Shown here one piece after another: positions 1 through 11,100 of a stretch of DNA of 64,000 nt. Within the stretch, counting starts at the first letter, position 1; the number at the start of each line of letters is the position of its first letter. The stretch covers positions 1,488,001-1,552,000 of the forward strand of contig CAJZBQ010000011.1 of the NCBI GenBank assembly GCA_914767885.1, given 5' to 3'. Both the position numbers and the translations under genes were made by a program. The notes beneath the pieces are model-generated. The model was not told the DNA's origin. It searched no databases and saw nothing but the letters and a program-made list of their open reading frames with translations. This DNA is from Blepharisma stoltei (lineage: Eukaryota; Ciliophora; Heterotrichea; Heterotrichida; Blepharismidae).

Positions 1-2953
1 TTGGTTGATTATACAGATTTTTTGGACCATTTAGAAGGAAAAAATTTAAGTCCTCCAGACCCTCTTAAAAAAACTATCCTCAGGCTTATAGTATTTCTCC
101 GTCAAAATTCCCTCGCCCCAGCACAACTTCTGAAAAGACTAGGAGGGAACGTCACAATAGAAACCTTTGCCAAATTTATCAGAATAAAAGTAGATAAACG
201 GCTTGACCGTGTCACTGCTTATGAAGTTTCTAATAAATTTGACATGAACCATGATGGAATTATTGATATTGTCGATCTTTCAGCAGCCTTAAATAGTAAA
301 TCCTATGCTTCTTTTTCGCGAAATTCTCCATTTCCAACTGATAAATTGAACCAAGAAAGAGCTAAAGGCATTATAAGAGATGTAAGAAATGCCTTGATAC
401 AGAAAAGGATGAATTATAAGGACGCATTTACTGCGTTTGATACAAAAAATAACGGGATGCTGACTTGCAAAGAATTTTCTGATGGAATTGATAAGGTTAT
501 AGAGCTGTCTCAGCCAGTCAAAAATGGGCTTTTTGCCATTATGGATAAGCAGGGGATTGGCTTGATTGATTATAAGGCGTTTTGTGATGTGATAAAAGAA
601 GGGGATGTGCATGAGAAAGAACATGGAGATTCGTGGAGCTGGGAAACGAAAATTATTCATATGATAAAAAAATGGATTATAGAGATTTTTATTGATTTAT
701 TATTAGATTTATAAGGCCAAGCTCTGGTTTTTATAGAAAATAATTAATTTTATCATAAATTAGCTGATTTATAGAGAAAATAGAGATTACTCAAGAAGGA
801 ATTAGCATCGAAAACGCATTCCGGGCATTTGATAAGGATTTTGATGGGATGATGAGCAAAGAAGACTTACGACAAAGCCTAGTCTCAATCTTAAAACTTG
901 AAGAAAGAGAAATTCCTTCATCAAGACTTGACAGGCTTTATAAGCTTATGGACAACTATAAGCGAAATTCTGTATACCTAGCTGACTTCAAAATATTATT
1001 TGAAGAAAATAAAGTCCAGGATTGGCGAGACTCAGCCAAGCAGCAGATTGGGCTTTATTTATCAAAAAAATTTTCTGATAATATAAGGTCATTTGAATTC
1101 GTGTCACAACTGACAGGGAAAATTACCTTTCAGCATTTTGATATACTCAGATAGTTAGTAAGATAATTCTGTTTAATCTTGCTTCTGTTTTCTGAAGCAC
1201 TACACATGAGAATGTCTTCCGCTCTGAGCAGCAGGTCGGCATTTACAAGATTGTCAGAATTTCGTTCATCTCAGCTTCAAAAAACGCTCTTTTAACCACT
1301 ATCCCTGCCTATGTATAGTGTCTCTATTGATCTAGACTCTTAGAAAAATCCAGGATTCCCTTCGCTAAGTCCTAGTAAGTGAACTACTCCTACCAGATCC
1401 CATTTTTAAATTGTGATAACTCATATAGTTAACATTATTATTAATTTCTGTAAGTTTTTTCTTTAATATAAGAATTCCTACAGAAATTATTTAGCACGTT
1501 TTTATTAAACTGTATAAATGAATCCAGAAAAATCAAATTTTGCAAGGATTTAACCTGACCAATGAGCTAAACCAGCAATTATTTGCAAGCTTAGATTTTC
1601 ACAGAAAAGGATACTTATTACAGCATGACTGGGATTTAGCCTTTGGAAATATCAGTTGAAATAAGCAATGCTTAGACGAGCTAAAAGACGCTATACGCTC
1701 CACATTTACCGACACAAATAATGCATTTTCTCATTTCCAAAGATACGCAAAAGGCTCAGAGCTGACCATTTCTGACTTCTCTGAAGGAGTCCACGCCTTA
1801 ATCCCTGACCGTTTTTCTAGCAAAGATATCAATGATTTATGGCAACAAATAGTTGGCCCCAACCCAGGCCTGAGTTTCCCTGTTTTTAAGCAGGCTTTTG
1901 AAGACGTCAAGTTTTTATCTCGCCTTTCTTTTTGTAAATCCTCTATGAAATCGCGGTCTTTAACAAGGGAGTCTCGAAGAGACCTAAAAACTCCATTTTC
2001 TACCTTAAGCTATAGATCTTATGAGGAAGACCCATTAAAAAGGCTACAGTCCATGATTTCTGTTTCTAATACCAGGATTGAAAATATTTTCAGCGAAATT
2101 GACTCGACTTCGTCTGGAAAAGTCTCGTCATTTGAGTTCAGAAAAGCGCTGAGGAGGCTCAATTTAGGCCTAACAGCAAGGGAAATAGATAATATTGTTA
2201 TGAGGTGTGACGCGAATAATAATGGAATTATTGATTGGAAAAATTTTATGTAAGAGAGTCTAAAAATGGTAGAATTTTATATAGTAATGGACATAGATAA
2301 AATTTAATGGTAAATGGTATAACAATCAGTTTGTGAAATCTGGGGTTGAAAACCAAATAAAAGGAATCGCTAGTGAAAAAATAGAAAAATATACAGAAAA
2401 CATGTTTTCTTATATGCTGTCACCTCGAGATGCTTTTAACCAATTTGACAAAGAAAGGTCTGGGTATTTAAGTTTTGAAGCCTTTGTCAATTTGATGACA
2501 AAGCTATGCAAACTTTCAAAAGATCAAATACCTAGCTTTACTGTGCTGAGAGATTTATTTGAAATTATTGACTTACGGAAAGACGGAGTCCTTGACGTAA
2601 AAGAATGAATTTCTACCTTTAAATCCCATGCTCCAATGCCATGGGAAAATTCCCAGCTATATGACGACGTGTGCCTTTCTATTTCCAAGCATAGAAAAGG
2701 CTTACTCCTTACCTTTGAAGCCTTATCCGGGACTGGTTTTGTCTCTTTCACCGAAGCTAAAAACATCATCACCAGTATCCTCAAAGGTACAAAACTCCCA
2801 GACATATTATGAAACCAAATCCTCAGAGTTGCCTTAAAAGATGGCAAAATTGACTATAAGTTTCTACTCGAAGTATACAAAAACCGAGCATTAACCAAAC
2901 AAATGCACCCAAAAAGTACAGCGAAGCCAGAAGAAATTTCACTTAAAGCTTAA
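1..2953 (+). CDS. multi-EF-hand calcium-binding protein, 5' partial, cut by three IESs
   Basis: The reading frame is open from base 1, so the N-terminus lies outside the window. After removal of three inserts (680-780, 1142-1550, 2251-2317) the pieces join in one frame of about 790 codons ending at TAA 2951-2953. At least eight EF-hand-like loops are visible, including DMNHDGIIDIVDL, DTKNNGMLTCKEF, DKDFDGMMSKEDL, DSTSSGKVSSFEF and DANNNGIIDWKNF. Four in-frame TGA codons read as Trp (for example VKE-W-IS and HD-W-DLAF), which is direct evidence for the reassigned code. EF-hand loops bind calcium in the family; several loops here lack full ligand sets, so only some may bind. The exact role is unknown. 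No signal peptide or membrane segment is seen in the part present. Confidence 0.85.
680..780. other. IES, 101 bp, in the EF-hand gene
   Basis: The insert is bounded by the direct repeat TAGAGATT at 680-687 and 781-788. Left in place it introduces TAA; removed at the TA it gives ...WIIEITQEGISIENAF in one frame. AT-rich, no recognisable repeat. Confidence 0.85.
1142..1550. other. IES, 409 bp, in the EF-hand gene
   Basis: TA at 1142 and TA at 1551. Removal gives QHFD-NLTNELNQQLF in frame; in place there are several stops. The interior is partly GC-richer (1200-1400) and may hold a decayed repeat. Nearby TA pairs could shift the exact boundary. Confidence 0.65.
2251..2317. other. IES, 67 bp, in the EF-hand gene
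   Basis: TA at 2251 and 2318. Removal joins NFM to YNNQFVKSGVENQ and preserves the frame. Confidence 0.75.
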
Positions 2954-3163
2954 TTTAATAGATGATGTAGGAAATTATATAATCTCTTGCCTATTTTATT
3001 GATGGGATTCACAAACTAATTCAATTTTGGCTCATAAAGCTATAGTCCTTTTCTTAATGTAGATCTCAATAAAAAATTAGACAAAATATAATATAATTTT
3101 GCCTGAATTTTCCATTAAAAATAATTATAATATGAATTCAATAGAAATCAGAATAATATAAAT

Positions 3164-3490
3164 ATGGATAAGAGAAGAGACAGACGAATTGAAGACCATG
3201 TAGAGGACGAAAACAACAAAAAAATAAAAGTTTTGCATTCCCAAGTATCAGAAATAAAAGCCGCCGCAAATAATATTTACCAAGAAACAAAAGACAGCAA
3301 TTCCTTTTTAGATGTGTTTAATGGGCAGATGGAAAAAGGAAAAGCGGGTGTGAGAAATGTGTTTGATAGGTTTGAAGGGGTTTTAGCTGACAGGAATAAC
3401 AGGCTGAGCATTTATATTGCAGGGTTTCTGACTATTCTTTTCCTTATTGTGTGGAAATATGCAATGTACAGTGGAGGTGAATCTAGCTAA
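3164..3490 (+). CDS. Bet1-like Qc-SNARE, tail-anchored
   Basis: This 108-residue protein has the size and layout of Bet1/Sft1 SNAREs. A charged N-terminus is followed by a SNARE heptad region (about residues 20-80, with NNKKIKVLHSQVSEIKAAA and FLDVFNGQMEKGK) and a single C-terminal membrane anchor (about 83-103, LSIYIAGFLTILFLIVWKYA). Bet1 proteins act in ER-Golgi vesicle fusion, bundling with R-, Qa- and Qb-SNAREs. The frame is unbroken and no IES is present. The start ATG lies about 210 bp past the preceding stop. Assignment rests on pattern and length; Sft1 or another short Qc-SNARE is possible. Confidence 0.75.
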   Translation: MDKRRDRRIEDHVEDENNKKIKVLHSQVSEIKAAANNIYQETKDSNSFLDVFNGQMEKGKAGVRNVFDRFEGVLADRNNRLSIYIAGFLTILFLIVWKYAMYSGGESS

Positions 3491-3793
3491 TCTATTATAG
3501 TAAATTTCTTTTTATTTTAGTAAAATTTATAATAATCCTTATAAAATCTTACAATTTATAATAAGTTAGCACTACTGTTTACAAAACTTGCTGATTTTCA
3601 TATAAGTTTCTCGGATTCCTCGCATCCTCATCTGTAAATCCGTAACTTGTTCTGTAATATAAGCATTTTCTCGATGAATGTTAAAAAGTGGGGTCTTATT
3701 TATCTCAATCTCTCTAATTTCCCCTATATTCCCCAAACACAAATTCCCTATTTCTATCCATTTATAGCTTAATCCTTTTTTTCTTCCTCAACC

Positions 3794-4276
3794 CTATTTT
3801 CTATATAATATTTCATTGCATTTGGATTTATAGCACGCAATCGCAGCGTCTTCTGATTCAAAATTGCCATCATCATTAAAAGGAAATCTGTCAAATTCAA
3901 TTCCTGCGTCCTCTTCTGGCTCATCTTCCGACGTCATTATTTCATCAATACATATCGAATGGGAAAGAGGGGTGAAGCCGACAGAATTTCGCTCATGGAC
4001 ACATCGATAACTGATAATGGACAGCTTGTCAATAGCCTCGTTGTTCCTATTCAGCTTAAAGCTATAAGTCCGCTGGCGATTCTCTCTGATGAAGTTTTCA
4101 GATTTTAGGTCTTTAAACAATCCTGGGCTTTCTGATGAAGAACTCCCACAGATGTTGTAGGCTTTCGCATCGTTGCTTTCTAAGGAGATTAACCGTGGCC
4201 TGGTATTGAGGTTTTTGTCTTTTAACGGAGTCAGAGCTCCACAGTTTGGAGAGCTGGACTTTGAGTAGTTGAGCAT
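3794..4276 (-). CDS. hypothetical protein, 160 aa
   Basis: Open frame from ATG at 4276 to a stop at 3794, convergent with the SNARE gene and divergent from the HMG-box gene. The protein is Ser/Asn-rich in its first half, with an acidic stretch near residues 115-125 (SEDEPEEDAG). I recognise no domain, signal peptide or membrane segment. It looks like an intrinsically disordered regulatory protein but that is a guess. No IES is evident. Confidence 0.5.
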   Translation of the reverse strand: MLNYSKSSSPNCGALTPLKDKNLNTRPRLISLESNDAKAYNICGSSSSESPGLFKDLKSENFIRENRQRTYSFKLNRNNEAIDKLSIISYRCVHERNSVGFTPLSHSICIDEIMTSEDEPEEDAGIEFDRFPFNDDGNFESEDAAIACYKSKCNEILYRK

Positions 4277-4897
4277 TTATAAATTTCTTAACGTGAAGAT
4301 ACAGTCGAAAAATATCGAGAAATTGGAAAATGGGGAGAGAAGAGAAAGAGAGGGATTAGGATGGAATACGATTAAATTAGATAAGTATTATATATATGCC
4401 TGACAAAATAGAAAAAAATCGAAACATATGCAGAATCTTGATTAAAATTGGAAATTGTAAGATGTGGATTAAGAGGATAAGGGTTTTCTGCATTCAATAG
4501 CTTGTAAACTGAAATTTAAAAGAAATATAAATTTTTTCACCCCCATTTTAAAATTGAAAGTTGTTGAGATTTAAAATCCCATAGTAAAATTTAATTAAAT
4601 TTTTCAAAATTTTGCTAAATTTTACTAAAGCCTAATTTTATAAAAATCAAAAAATCTTTATTGATAAATATTTTAACTACGATTATTTTTGTTGAAATTA
4701 GCATCAAAATATTTTGCATTAATTTATTTATACCAAATTAGGCTGAATAAATTGATTATTAATAATTATCTTATCTACTATATAAAACTAGCTATATCTA
4801 ATAATACTACCTATCACAAGCATAACTTAGGCTATTTTTATATTTTTACCTCTGGCTATTATCGATTCTTTATGCCGCGCATTATTATAATTTAAAT
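4277..4897. other. AT-rich intergenic region
   Basis: Divergent spacer between the unknown minus-strand gene and the HMG-box gene. It presumably holds both promoters, but no motif stands out. An open frame of 68 codons inside it (4689-4895) looks like chance AT-rich sequence. Confidence 0.6.
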
Positions 4898-5853
4898 ATG
4901 CCTAAAAAGGGAAATAGTGAAGGCTCAATGAAATCCACCAAAGACAAAGCTCAAAAGCAAGTCACCAAGAAAAAAGCCGAACCAGAATCAGACCAAGAAG
5001 AAGAAAAGCCCGTAAAGCATGACGGTATCCAGCCTAAACGAGCTAGATCCGCCTACATCTTCTTCTCAACAGAAAAAAGGCCTGAAATTTCTGAAGAATA
5101 CAAAGGCAAAGAAGCCATGAAAAAGCTCGGCGCAATGTGGAAAGAATGTTCAGACGCTGCCAAGAAGCCCTACATCGCCTTACTTCCTCCCTTTGAGAGC
5201 GAGCAAAACCATTGGAAAGATCCCTATTTTTGCCCAAAGCCCTTTAGGTGAACAAAAATTTTTGTAATATAAATATTTTGATGAAAACATATTTTGATAT
5301 ATAATTTTTTCCTATGAAAAGCACCATTTGGCCACGGGGTTGCTTTTTTGGTCCGACCAAATAATCTTGGTCAGACCAAATTAAAATTTTTAATCAATTT
5401 TGGTCTGACCAAGATTACTTGGTCGGACCAAAAAAGCAATCCCGTAGCCAGTTCATGGCCAAATAGCGCTATTCATGGGAAAAAATGCTATATAAGTGAT
5501 AGCATTATAATGAAATCCCTAGCTAATTCTGTTTGCCTGCATTTTAAAAAAAAAATTACAAATAAATATTTGCTTTCCAATTTCGTGAATTGGTTTTTGT
5601 TTTAAATTTCGAAAAATAAAAATTTTCCCCTGTGCGAACAATGTTTTTTTTGTTCACTCAAGAGGATAAGAAGTTAGCTGAAAAAGACAAAGAACGCTTT
5701 GATCGTCAAATGGCCGAATTCGAAAAAACCGGGGAATTCCACGACGAAGATGGAAACGTCGTCACAGAGGACAAACCAATGAAAAGAAGAAGCATGAGCG
5801 CCAAGGAAAGTGCCGGGACCAAAAGAAAGGCAGGAGGGAAGAAAAAATGTTAA
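4898..5853 (+). CDS. HMG-box DNA-binding protein, cut by a nested IES
   Basis: Two exonic blocks (4898-5180 and 5675-5853) join to a 153-residue protein. The N-terminus is Lys-rich, followed by one HMG box (about residues 46-110: KRARSAYIFFSTEKRP, WKECSDAAKKPYIA, then LAEKDKERFDRQMAEFEK after IES removal) and a basic C-terminal tail (KRKAGGKKKC). This is the layout of HMGB/NHP6-type chromatin proteins, which bend DNA in the nucleus. The junction at TA rebuilds the conserved KKPY...AEKDKERF helix exactly, which is strong support. Unspliced, the frame ends inside the insert at 5251. Confidence 0.9.
5181..5674. mobile_element. IES of 494 bp: decayed family-1 MITE with a second element nested inside
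   Basis: TA at 5181 and 5675. The ends resemble the family-1 MITE (CTTCCTCCCTTTGAGAGCGA at left, TTGTTCACTCAAGAGGATAAG-like at right). The MITE body is interrupted at about 5308-5489 by an unrelated palindromic element. Removal restores the HMG box. Confidence 0.85.
5308..5489. repeat. palindromic element nested in the MITE
   Basis: Inverted arms of roughly 55 bp: TTTTTTCCTATGAAAAGC... reads inward to GGTCCGACCAA, and the mirror arm ends in CATGGGAAAAAA. Smaller inverted units (TTGGTCAGACCAAA / TTTGGTCTGACCAA) sit at its centre. It splits the MITE sequence that normally reads GATATATAAGTGATA. Confidence 0.8.
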
Positions 5854-5919
5854 TTAGATAAGGTTTCAATCCATATTTAAAAAATAGCCTCCAACTTTAT
5901 AATCAGAACTTAATAGAAA

Positions 5920-6997
5920 ATGCAGTCCACCACAGTCAAGCTTAACATTACACATAGCTCAGACTTAGATTACTTAATTTAACTTCACCTTCTAGTTTAA
6001 CCTCTTGATTGATCGTAAGGCTCGTCGACAAGATCTCTACTTCTAGCTCCTTGAAAGCCATTGCCTCGTTCTATCCGACTTTCCTTAGCAAGTATTCAGT
6101 CTAAGAGTTCTGCCTTTATCGGCAGTGAAAAGAGATAAGCACGATGCTTGTCAGATACAAAGTAAGAAAACCTTCGCCGCTTATTCTCTATCAGACAGAA
6201 GTGCACATTTAACAACCTAGCCAATGATAATAACAGTTGAGCGAGGGAGAGGAAATTCGTGGAGTGAATTCTACTCTAATCCAAAGCCATTTTTATTATC
6301 ATTAACATTACACATAGCAAGCGCAGCATGACAGCTATGGAAATCAGATTTGATACCTCACAAACCATAGCTTCCCTTAAGGTATTTTTCTAAATAGAAC
6401 AACTTATCAGTCCGATTTGGGACAGCCGCTGAATATATGATGCTGAAACTTTTCAATGAGAACGGCGAGGTCGTCGCCAATATGAGTGATAATGATGCCC
6501 AGCTGGGGACTTATAACCCTCATGACTTTTATGTGATCCATATCATTGATTTGGACCCTTCAACTGTGAATATTGACAATCTAGAAGAAGTCCCGAAGTA
6601 TCAGATCTCAGATGAGGCATATAATCAGAGAGATGACACCTTTAGGAAGTTTAAGGAGCAACAACAGAAATTGCACCCGGATTTGGTCAAGCCTAATAAG
6701 GCACCTGTGGATGAAGAGTTCCAGAGGGAGTTTATTGACGGGATTCAGGTCGGAAATAGATGCAAGATAAATCCTGGGGATAAAAGAGGGACTGTCAGGT
6801 ATGTAGGAAAAATACCAGAGGCACAGCCGGGATATTGGGTGGGAATAGAGCTGGATGAGCCACTTGGGAAAAATGATGGGTGTGTAAAGGAAACGAGGTA
6901 TTTCCAGACTGAAAAGAATCATGGAATATTTGTGAGGCCAAATAGTGTAGAAGTCGGGAACTTCAGACCTTATGGAGAAGACCCAGATGAACTTTAA
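5920..6997 (+). CDS. TBCB: tubulin-folding cofactor B
   Basis: Blocks 5920-5958, 6319-6381 and 6398-6997 join to 233 residues. The N-terminus is the ubiquitin-like domain typical of cofactor B (VKLNITHS, then IRFDTSQTIASLKNNL, TAAEYMMLKLF, NPHDFYVIHIIDLDP). The C-terminus is a CAP-Gly domain (about residues 150-220) with GKNDG and the conserved KNHGIFVRP. Cofactor B binds alpha-tubulin during tubulin folding and, with TBCE, during dimer dissociation. The gene is interrupted by a 360-bp insert and a 16-nt intron. It ends DPDEL, close to the acidic DEL/DEM-type end that the family uses to bind TBCE. It starts only 66 bp after the HMG-box gene. Confidence 0.92.
5959..6318. mobile_element. retroposon-like insert with 17-bp target duplication, in TBCB
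   Basis: The 17-mer TTAACATTACACATAGC occurs at 5942-5958 and again at 6302-6318. The last part of the insert (GAGGGAGAGGAAATTC... to GCCATTTTTATTATC) matches the 3' end of the RepB family elsewhere in the window. It also shares GATACAAAGTAAGAAAACC with the insert at 56265-56505. Removing one repeat plus the insert restores the cofactor B N-terminus. Confidence 0.85.
6382..6397 (+). other. 16-nt intron in TBCB
   Basis: GTATTTTTCTAAATAG. Its removal joins SLK to NNLSVRFG and is needed for the frame. Confidence 0.85.
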
Positions 6998-7426
6998 ATA
7001 TTAGGATAAAAGTACTATCTATTAATTAGCATTTATTATTATAAAGATTCATTATTTAAATTCCTAAGCGAGTTTATTAAAATTTATAGCAAATAGCATT
7101 TCGAAATAAAAAAATTTACGATTTTTTTTACTTTTTTACTCACCCCCTTTTAGCAAAAAATTATTTTTAAGATAAAAATTTTCTGTGAAAAAATATCGAA
7201 ATAGATTATTTTTAAAAATTTTTTCAATAAAATTTATATATAAAGTTTTAAAAAATTAGCCCCCCTTGTTAGCGAACAAATTTTTTTTGTTCGCTCACTA
7301 AGAGGAGAGTCAGCTCTTTCACAAATGCAGGCTTTCGGCTATTTTATTCCCAAAACTATTGTTTTTAAATTAAAAAGCCGATCCTCATTTATAAATTATG
7401 ATAATAAACGGATAGTATAATTAATT
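6998..7426. other. AT-rich intergenic region with a decayed MITE
   Basis: Contains a family-1 MITE remnant at about 7138-7312. No gene seen. Confidence 0.7.
7138..7312. mobile_element. decayed family-1 MITE
   Basis: The right end keeps the hairpin CCCCCCTTGTTAGCGAAC / GTTCGCTCACTAAGAGG and the TTAGCCCCCC lead-in. The left end is only a C-run (ACTCACCCCCTTTT), and the body is shortened. Confidence 0.65.
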
Positions 7427-7861
7427 ATGAAGGCTTCATTGTTGATGATTCTTACTCTTTTTGCATTCTCATCCAGCTTAAGAGTATTCAAGCCTATGTT
7501 TTCTCTTTTAGAAAAAGAAAATAACTCTGCAGGAAATCTTGAAGACACTAATGGTACAAAATTAGCCGTTGGAAGCTTATTTTTAGAGACAAGCTCTGAG
7601 CTTTTAGGAAGCAGCGCAGACGGCAGCTCTAAAACTGGCAGTGACTCATTTTTGGAGATATCGAGAAAAGATAATTCCTTTTTACAAACTGAATTAACTA
7701 AAGGAGGAACACGGGTAGGTGATATGGTAACTAATGGAGGATATAATGGGAATAGTAACTCTTTCTTGCAAACAGAAATTGAGCTAACTAAAGGAGGAAC
7801 ACGCTCAGGAGACATAATGTCTGGGGATGGCTTTAAAACTAGCAGCGAAGATTTTTTTTAA
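7427..7861 (+). CDS. small secreted protein with an internal repeat
   Basis: A 144-residue protein begins with a clear signal peptide (MKASLLMILTLFAFSSSLR). The mature part is Ser/Gly-rich and contains two copies of SFLQTE(IE)LTKGGTRxGD at about residues 84-130. It has no Cys and no recognised domain. It ends SSEDFF. The gene is unbroken. It could be an extrusome or pellicle component, but nothing in the sequence proves that. Confidence 0.6.
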   Translation: MKASLLMILTLFAFSSSLRVFKPMFSLLEKENNSAGNLEDTNGTKLAVGSLFLETSSELLGSSADGSSKTGSDSFLEISRKDNSFLQTELTKGGTRVGDMVTNGGYNGNSNSFLQTEIELTKGGTRSGDIMSGDGFKTSSEDFF

Positions 7862-8122
7862 TGAATGAATTTTACTAATTATAAGTTTTATAATAAAATT
7901 CTGTATTTTTCTATAGAATTTAATAAAATTAATATTCAGAATCTATTAGCTTAAGATAAACTTTGCTAAAACTCCATATAAATTTCAATATTTAATTCAA
8001 ATCATATTTATACTATTTATATTAAAATAAGCCTATCTCCAAATTTCTCCTTCTTATATTTTATTAAAGAAAATATTATATATTTTTTTTTTAATTTGTT
8101 ATATAGCCTGCTATATCTAAAT

Positions 8123-11100
8123 TTATCGGATTTTTTTCTTGACTTTATCCACCATATCATTAACGTGCTTCATCGCCTTCATCAGCTGATCAAACTGTGA
8201 CGTATCAACATTTTCAGCAATTTTTTCTACCCTTCTCACCCTCTGCAAAATCTGGTCTAGCAGAGACATATCAGATTTTTCTCCATCTTTGCCCATTTCT
8301 ACTCCAATTCTTAGGTTGCTTTCTACATCTTCTTTAGGCTCCCACAGCTTCAGCTCTACGCCACTGTAAGAAATAATTTTCAGCCTTTCTTGTTCTTCTT
8401 TGTCTTGTTGCTCAATAAGTTTGAGGTTTTCTTCTTTGTATTTCTGGATCTGCGAGCTGATTTTTTCTTGGTATTTTTGCTTTCTTTCGTCAAGTTTAGC
8501 TTGGAGACGGCTTTTCTGGCGTGTTCGCTCGTCTTCCATTGATTTTTCCCATTCGTCCATTTCTTTTTGGTGCTGTTTGAGCAATTCTTCCATTTTTTCA
8601 GGCGAAATTCCTCTTTCTTTCATGACTTCGACCATCATTCTTTGTCTTTCTTCCATAATTCGACGCTGTTCTTGGATTTCTTCAAGTCTTCTTTGCTTTT
8701 CTTCGACTTCTTTAAGCTGCTCTTGAATGCTGCTGATTTCGAGTTCTTTTCTTCGTTCGAATTCTCTAAGCTGTTGGTTTCTAAGGTCTAGTTCTCGTAG
8801 TTTTTCTGCATATAAGCGCTCGTTTTCTGACCTCAGTTTGTCGATATCTTTTTCCATATCACTTAAGTTAGCATTGGCCATTCTTGGGATAAATCAATTT
8901 ACCTTACTCAGTCATCCTTGATTGAGCCGATTATATTGTTAGAGCAAGGATAGGTGTTTAAAAAATTTCTGAAATAAAAGTTTATATATGCGTAGTTCCT
9001 AATAGTCGAATTGCCCGCTAAAGCTACAATTTGGCCGCAAAAAATTATTTGCAGGCAATTTATTCGCTGAAGTGCATTAAAGGGAATTTCTATATAACTT
9101 GATAAAAAATTTGAAATTTTCAGTGTGTCGTACATAAGGATGGGAGAGAGTTAAAATTTTATATAATTTATTATTTTTAAAAAAAAAATTTCCATTCTTG
9201 GGTCGCTTTCACTGATTTTCTTGAAAATTTCAGCATTTTCCTTCATATGAGTGTCAGCCAAATTATTGAATTTTTCTCTGAACTCATCCTCGACGTCTCG
9301 CCAAGCTTGATCTTGTTCTGAATTGAGCTGAGCCATGTTATTAAATTCTAATTGGTTTTGAGCTTCTTTTTCTCGTGCTTCAAGCTCCTCAATTTTAGCT
9401 TGAAGTTCTTCAGGTTTAAGCTTGCGTTTTTTAAGAGCTTCACGTTGGGCTAAGTATTGTGCACGAAGACTGGCACGCTCAACTGCTTTAATGTTGACAG
9501 CCGCTTGGATTAAAGTGTTTTGGCGTTCACGTAGTTTTCCATGCTTAAGAGCCGTAAGTTCACCGATTTCTCTGTCGTGTTTGGCTTCAAGCAGCTGTCT
9601 TGCAAGACCTATAAGTTCTTCTGCAGATATATTTCCTGCATTTTCAAGGATTTCTTCCATTTTTCTCATCTCGATATTGCTTCTTGCATCTCTTTCAGCT
9701 TCTTTTTGTTGCATTTCTACGTCAAATCGTTCTCGATCTTGCTTTACTTTAATTTGGGCTTCTTTTTCAGCTTTCCTTCTCTTTCTATCAAGGAGCCTTT
9801 GTTTGAGGTCGGTTTCTTGCTTTCCTTTTTGAATACCAATAGCTTCATCGAGCCTATCAATTTCTTTCAATATTTGGTCTTTTTCAGTCTGGCTGCTTGC
9901 GTTTTCTAACTTACCATAATCCTGATAAAATTTTTAAAATTTTTTTTCTAAAAATTGTCACTTATATTACTTATAATAAAAAATTATGTGAATAAATAAT
10001 AATATTGATCTGAAAAAGTAAGGGCTTTAATAAGTCTTTCTTTTTCTTCGGACTGTGCAGCTTCTTCTTGGTCTAAGATATTATCAATTTGTAAGAGTTC
10101 TTGCTGATGGGCCTCTTGAAGTCTTACTAGTTCTTGGTCATATTCTTCTCCAACGTCTTCTATTTCTCTCTTTTCATCTTCATTAAGCAATATTTCTCCA
10201 TTTCCTTCAGCAAAAGCCAGCAGAGTATTTCTTTCAAGCTGGGCTAGTTCTTCTTGATGCCTTTCCTCCATGTCTTTTTTCTTCTCTTCATGGTTTGCGT
10301 TAACTTTTCCCAATCTTCCTTTTCTTCTTTCCTCTAGCCTTTTGAATAAATCGGCTTCTTGTTGTTTCTTATGAGCAGTCAGCTGGTCTTCAATTCTTTT
10401 TGCTTCAATTTCAAAGTTCTTCATAAGTGCATCTGTTTCCTGCTGATTTTTAGAGTTTGCTAACTCCGTGCAACAATTAGCAAGACCTGAAAAATATTTT
10501 TTTAAATTTTTAATTTATTCTCAAAATTTCTTTTAATTTAAAAAAAAATATTGATAAAGGAGTAAATCGTTTTGCAGCTGCGTTCGGATTTCTAACAGTC
10601 TCTGCTCTATGCTATTTTATAATGAATTTTAAATTAAATAATATATTTTCTTTTGCAAAAAAATGCTATAAGTAAGAATACTTCTTTTCTGGTCTCTTTT
10701 TTGTAGTTTTCTTTCTCATTTAAGTAGTCTTCATTAATATTTTCAACTTCATCTTTAAGCTCTTTTTCTATTGCTTCTCTCTCTTCCTTTTGTCTAGCAA
10801 TTATTTCAGCTTTTTTAGGCTCGTAGTAGGCTTTTTCTCTTTGAGCTGCTCTTCGCTTTGCTGCTCTTTCTTGAAGACGCTTATTGAGTTCTGATTGAGA
10901 ATTTTGTATATCAGCATTAAGGAGTTGGTCCAATCTTTGCATATTAGCATTCAGCTCACCAATCAGCTCTTGTTTATCATGTTCCATTAAATCTGGGTTA
11001 TTTTGGATATCTTTGCTCAAAATTTCAGTATTTTTTACTTCTATCAGAGTCTCTTTTCTGAGAATTTCAGCTACAGCATCATTATAAGTCGTTGGAATTT

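Noticed and set aside
8908-9135. A 75-codon ORF MYDTLKISNF...
   Set aside because: It lies between the 11-bp direct repeats and has no coding features.
9422-9909. Plus-strand ORFs opposite the coiled-coil region
   Set aside because: Shadow frames of the Lys/Glu-rich minus-strand gene.
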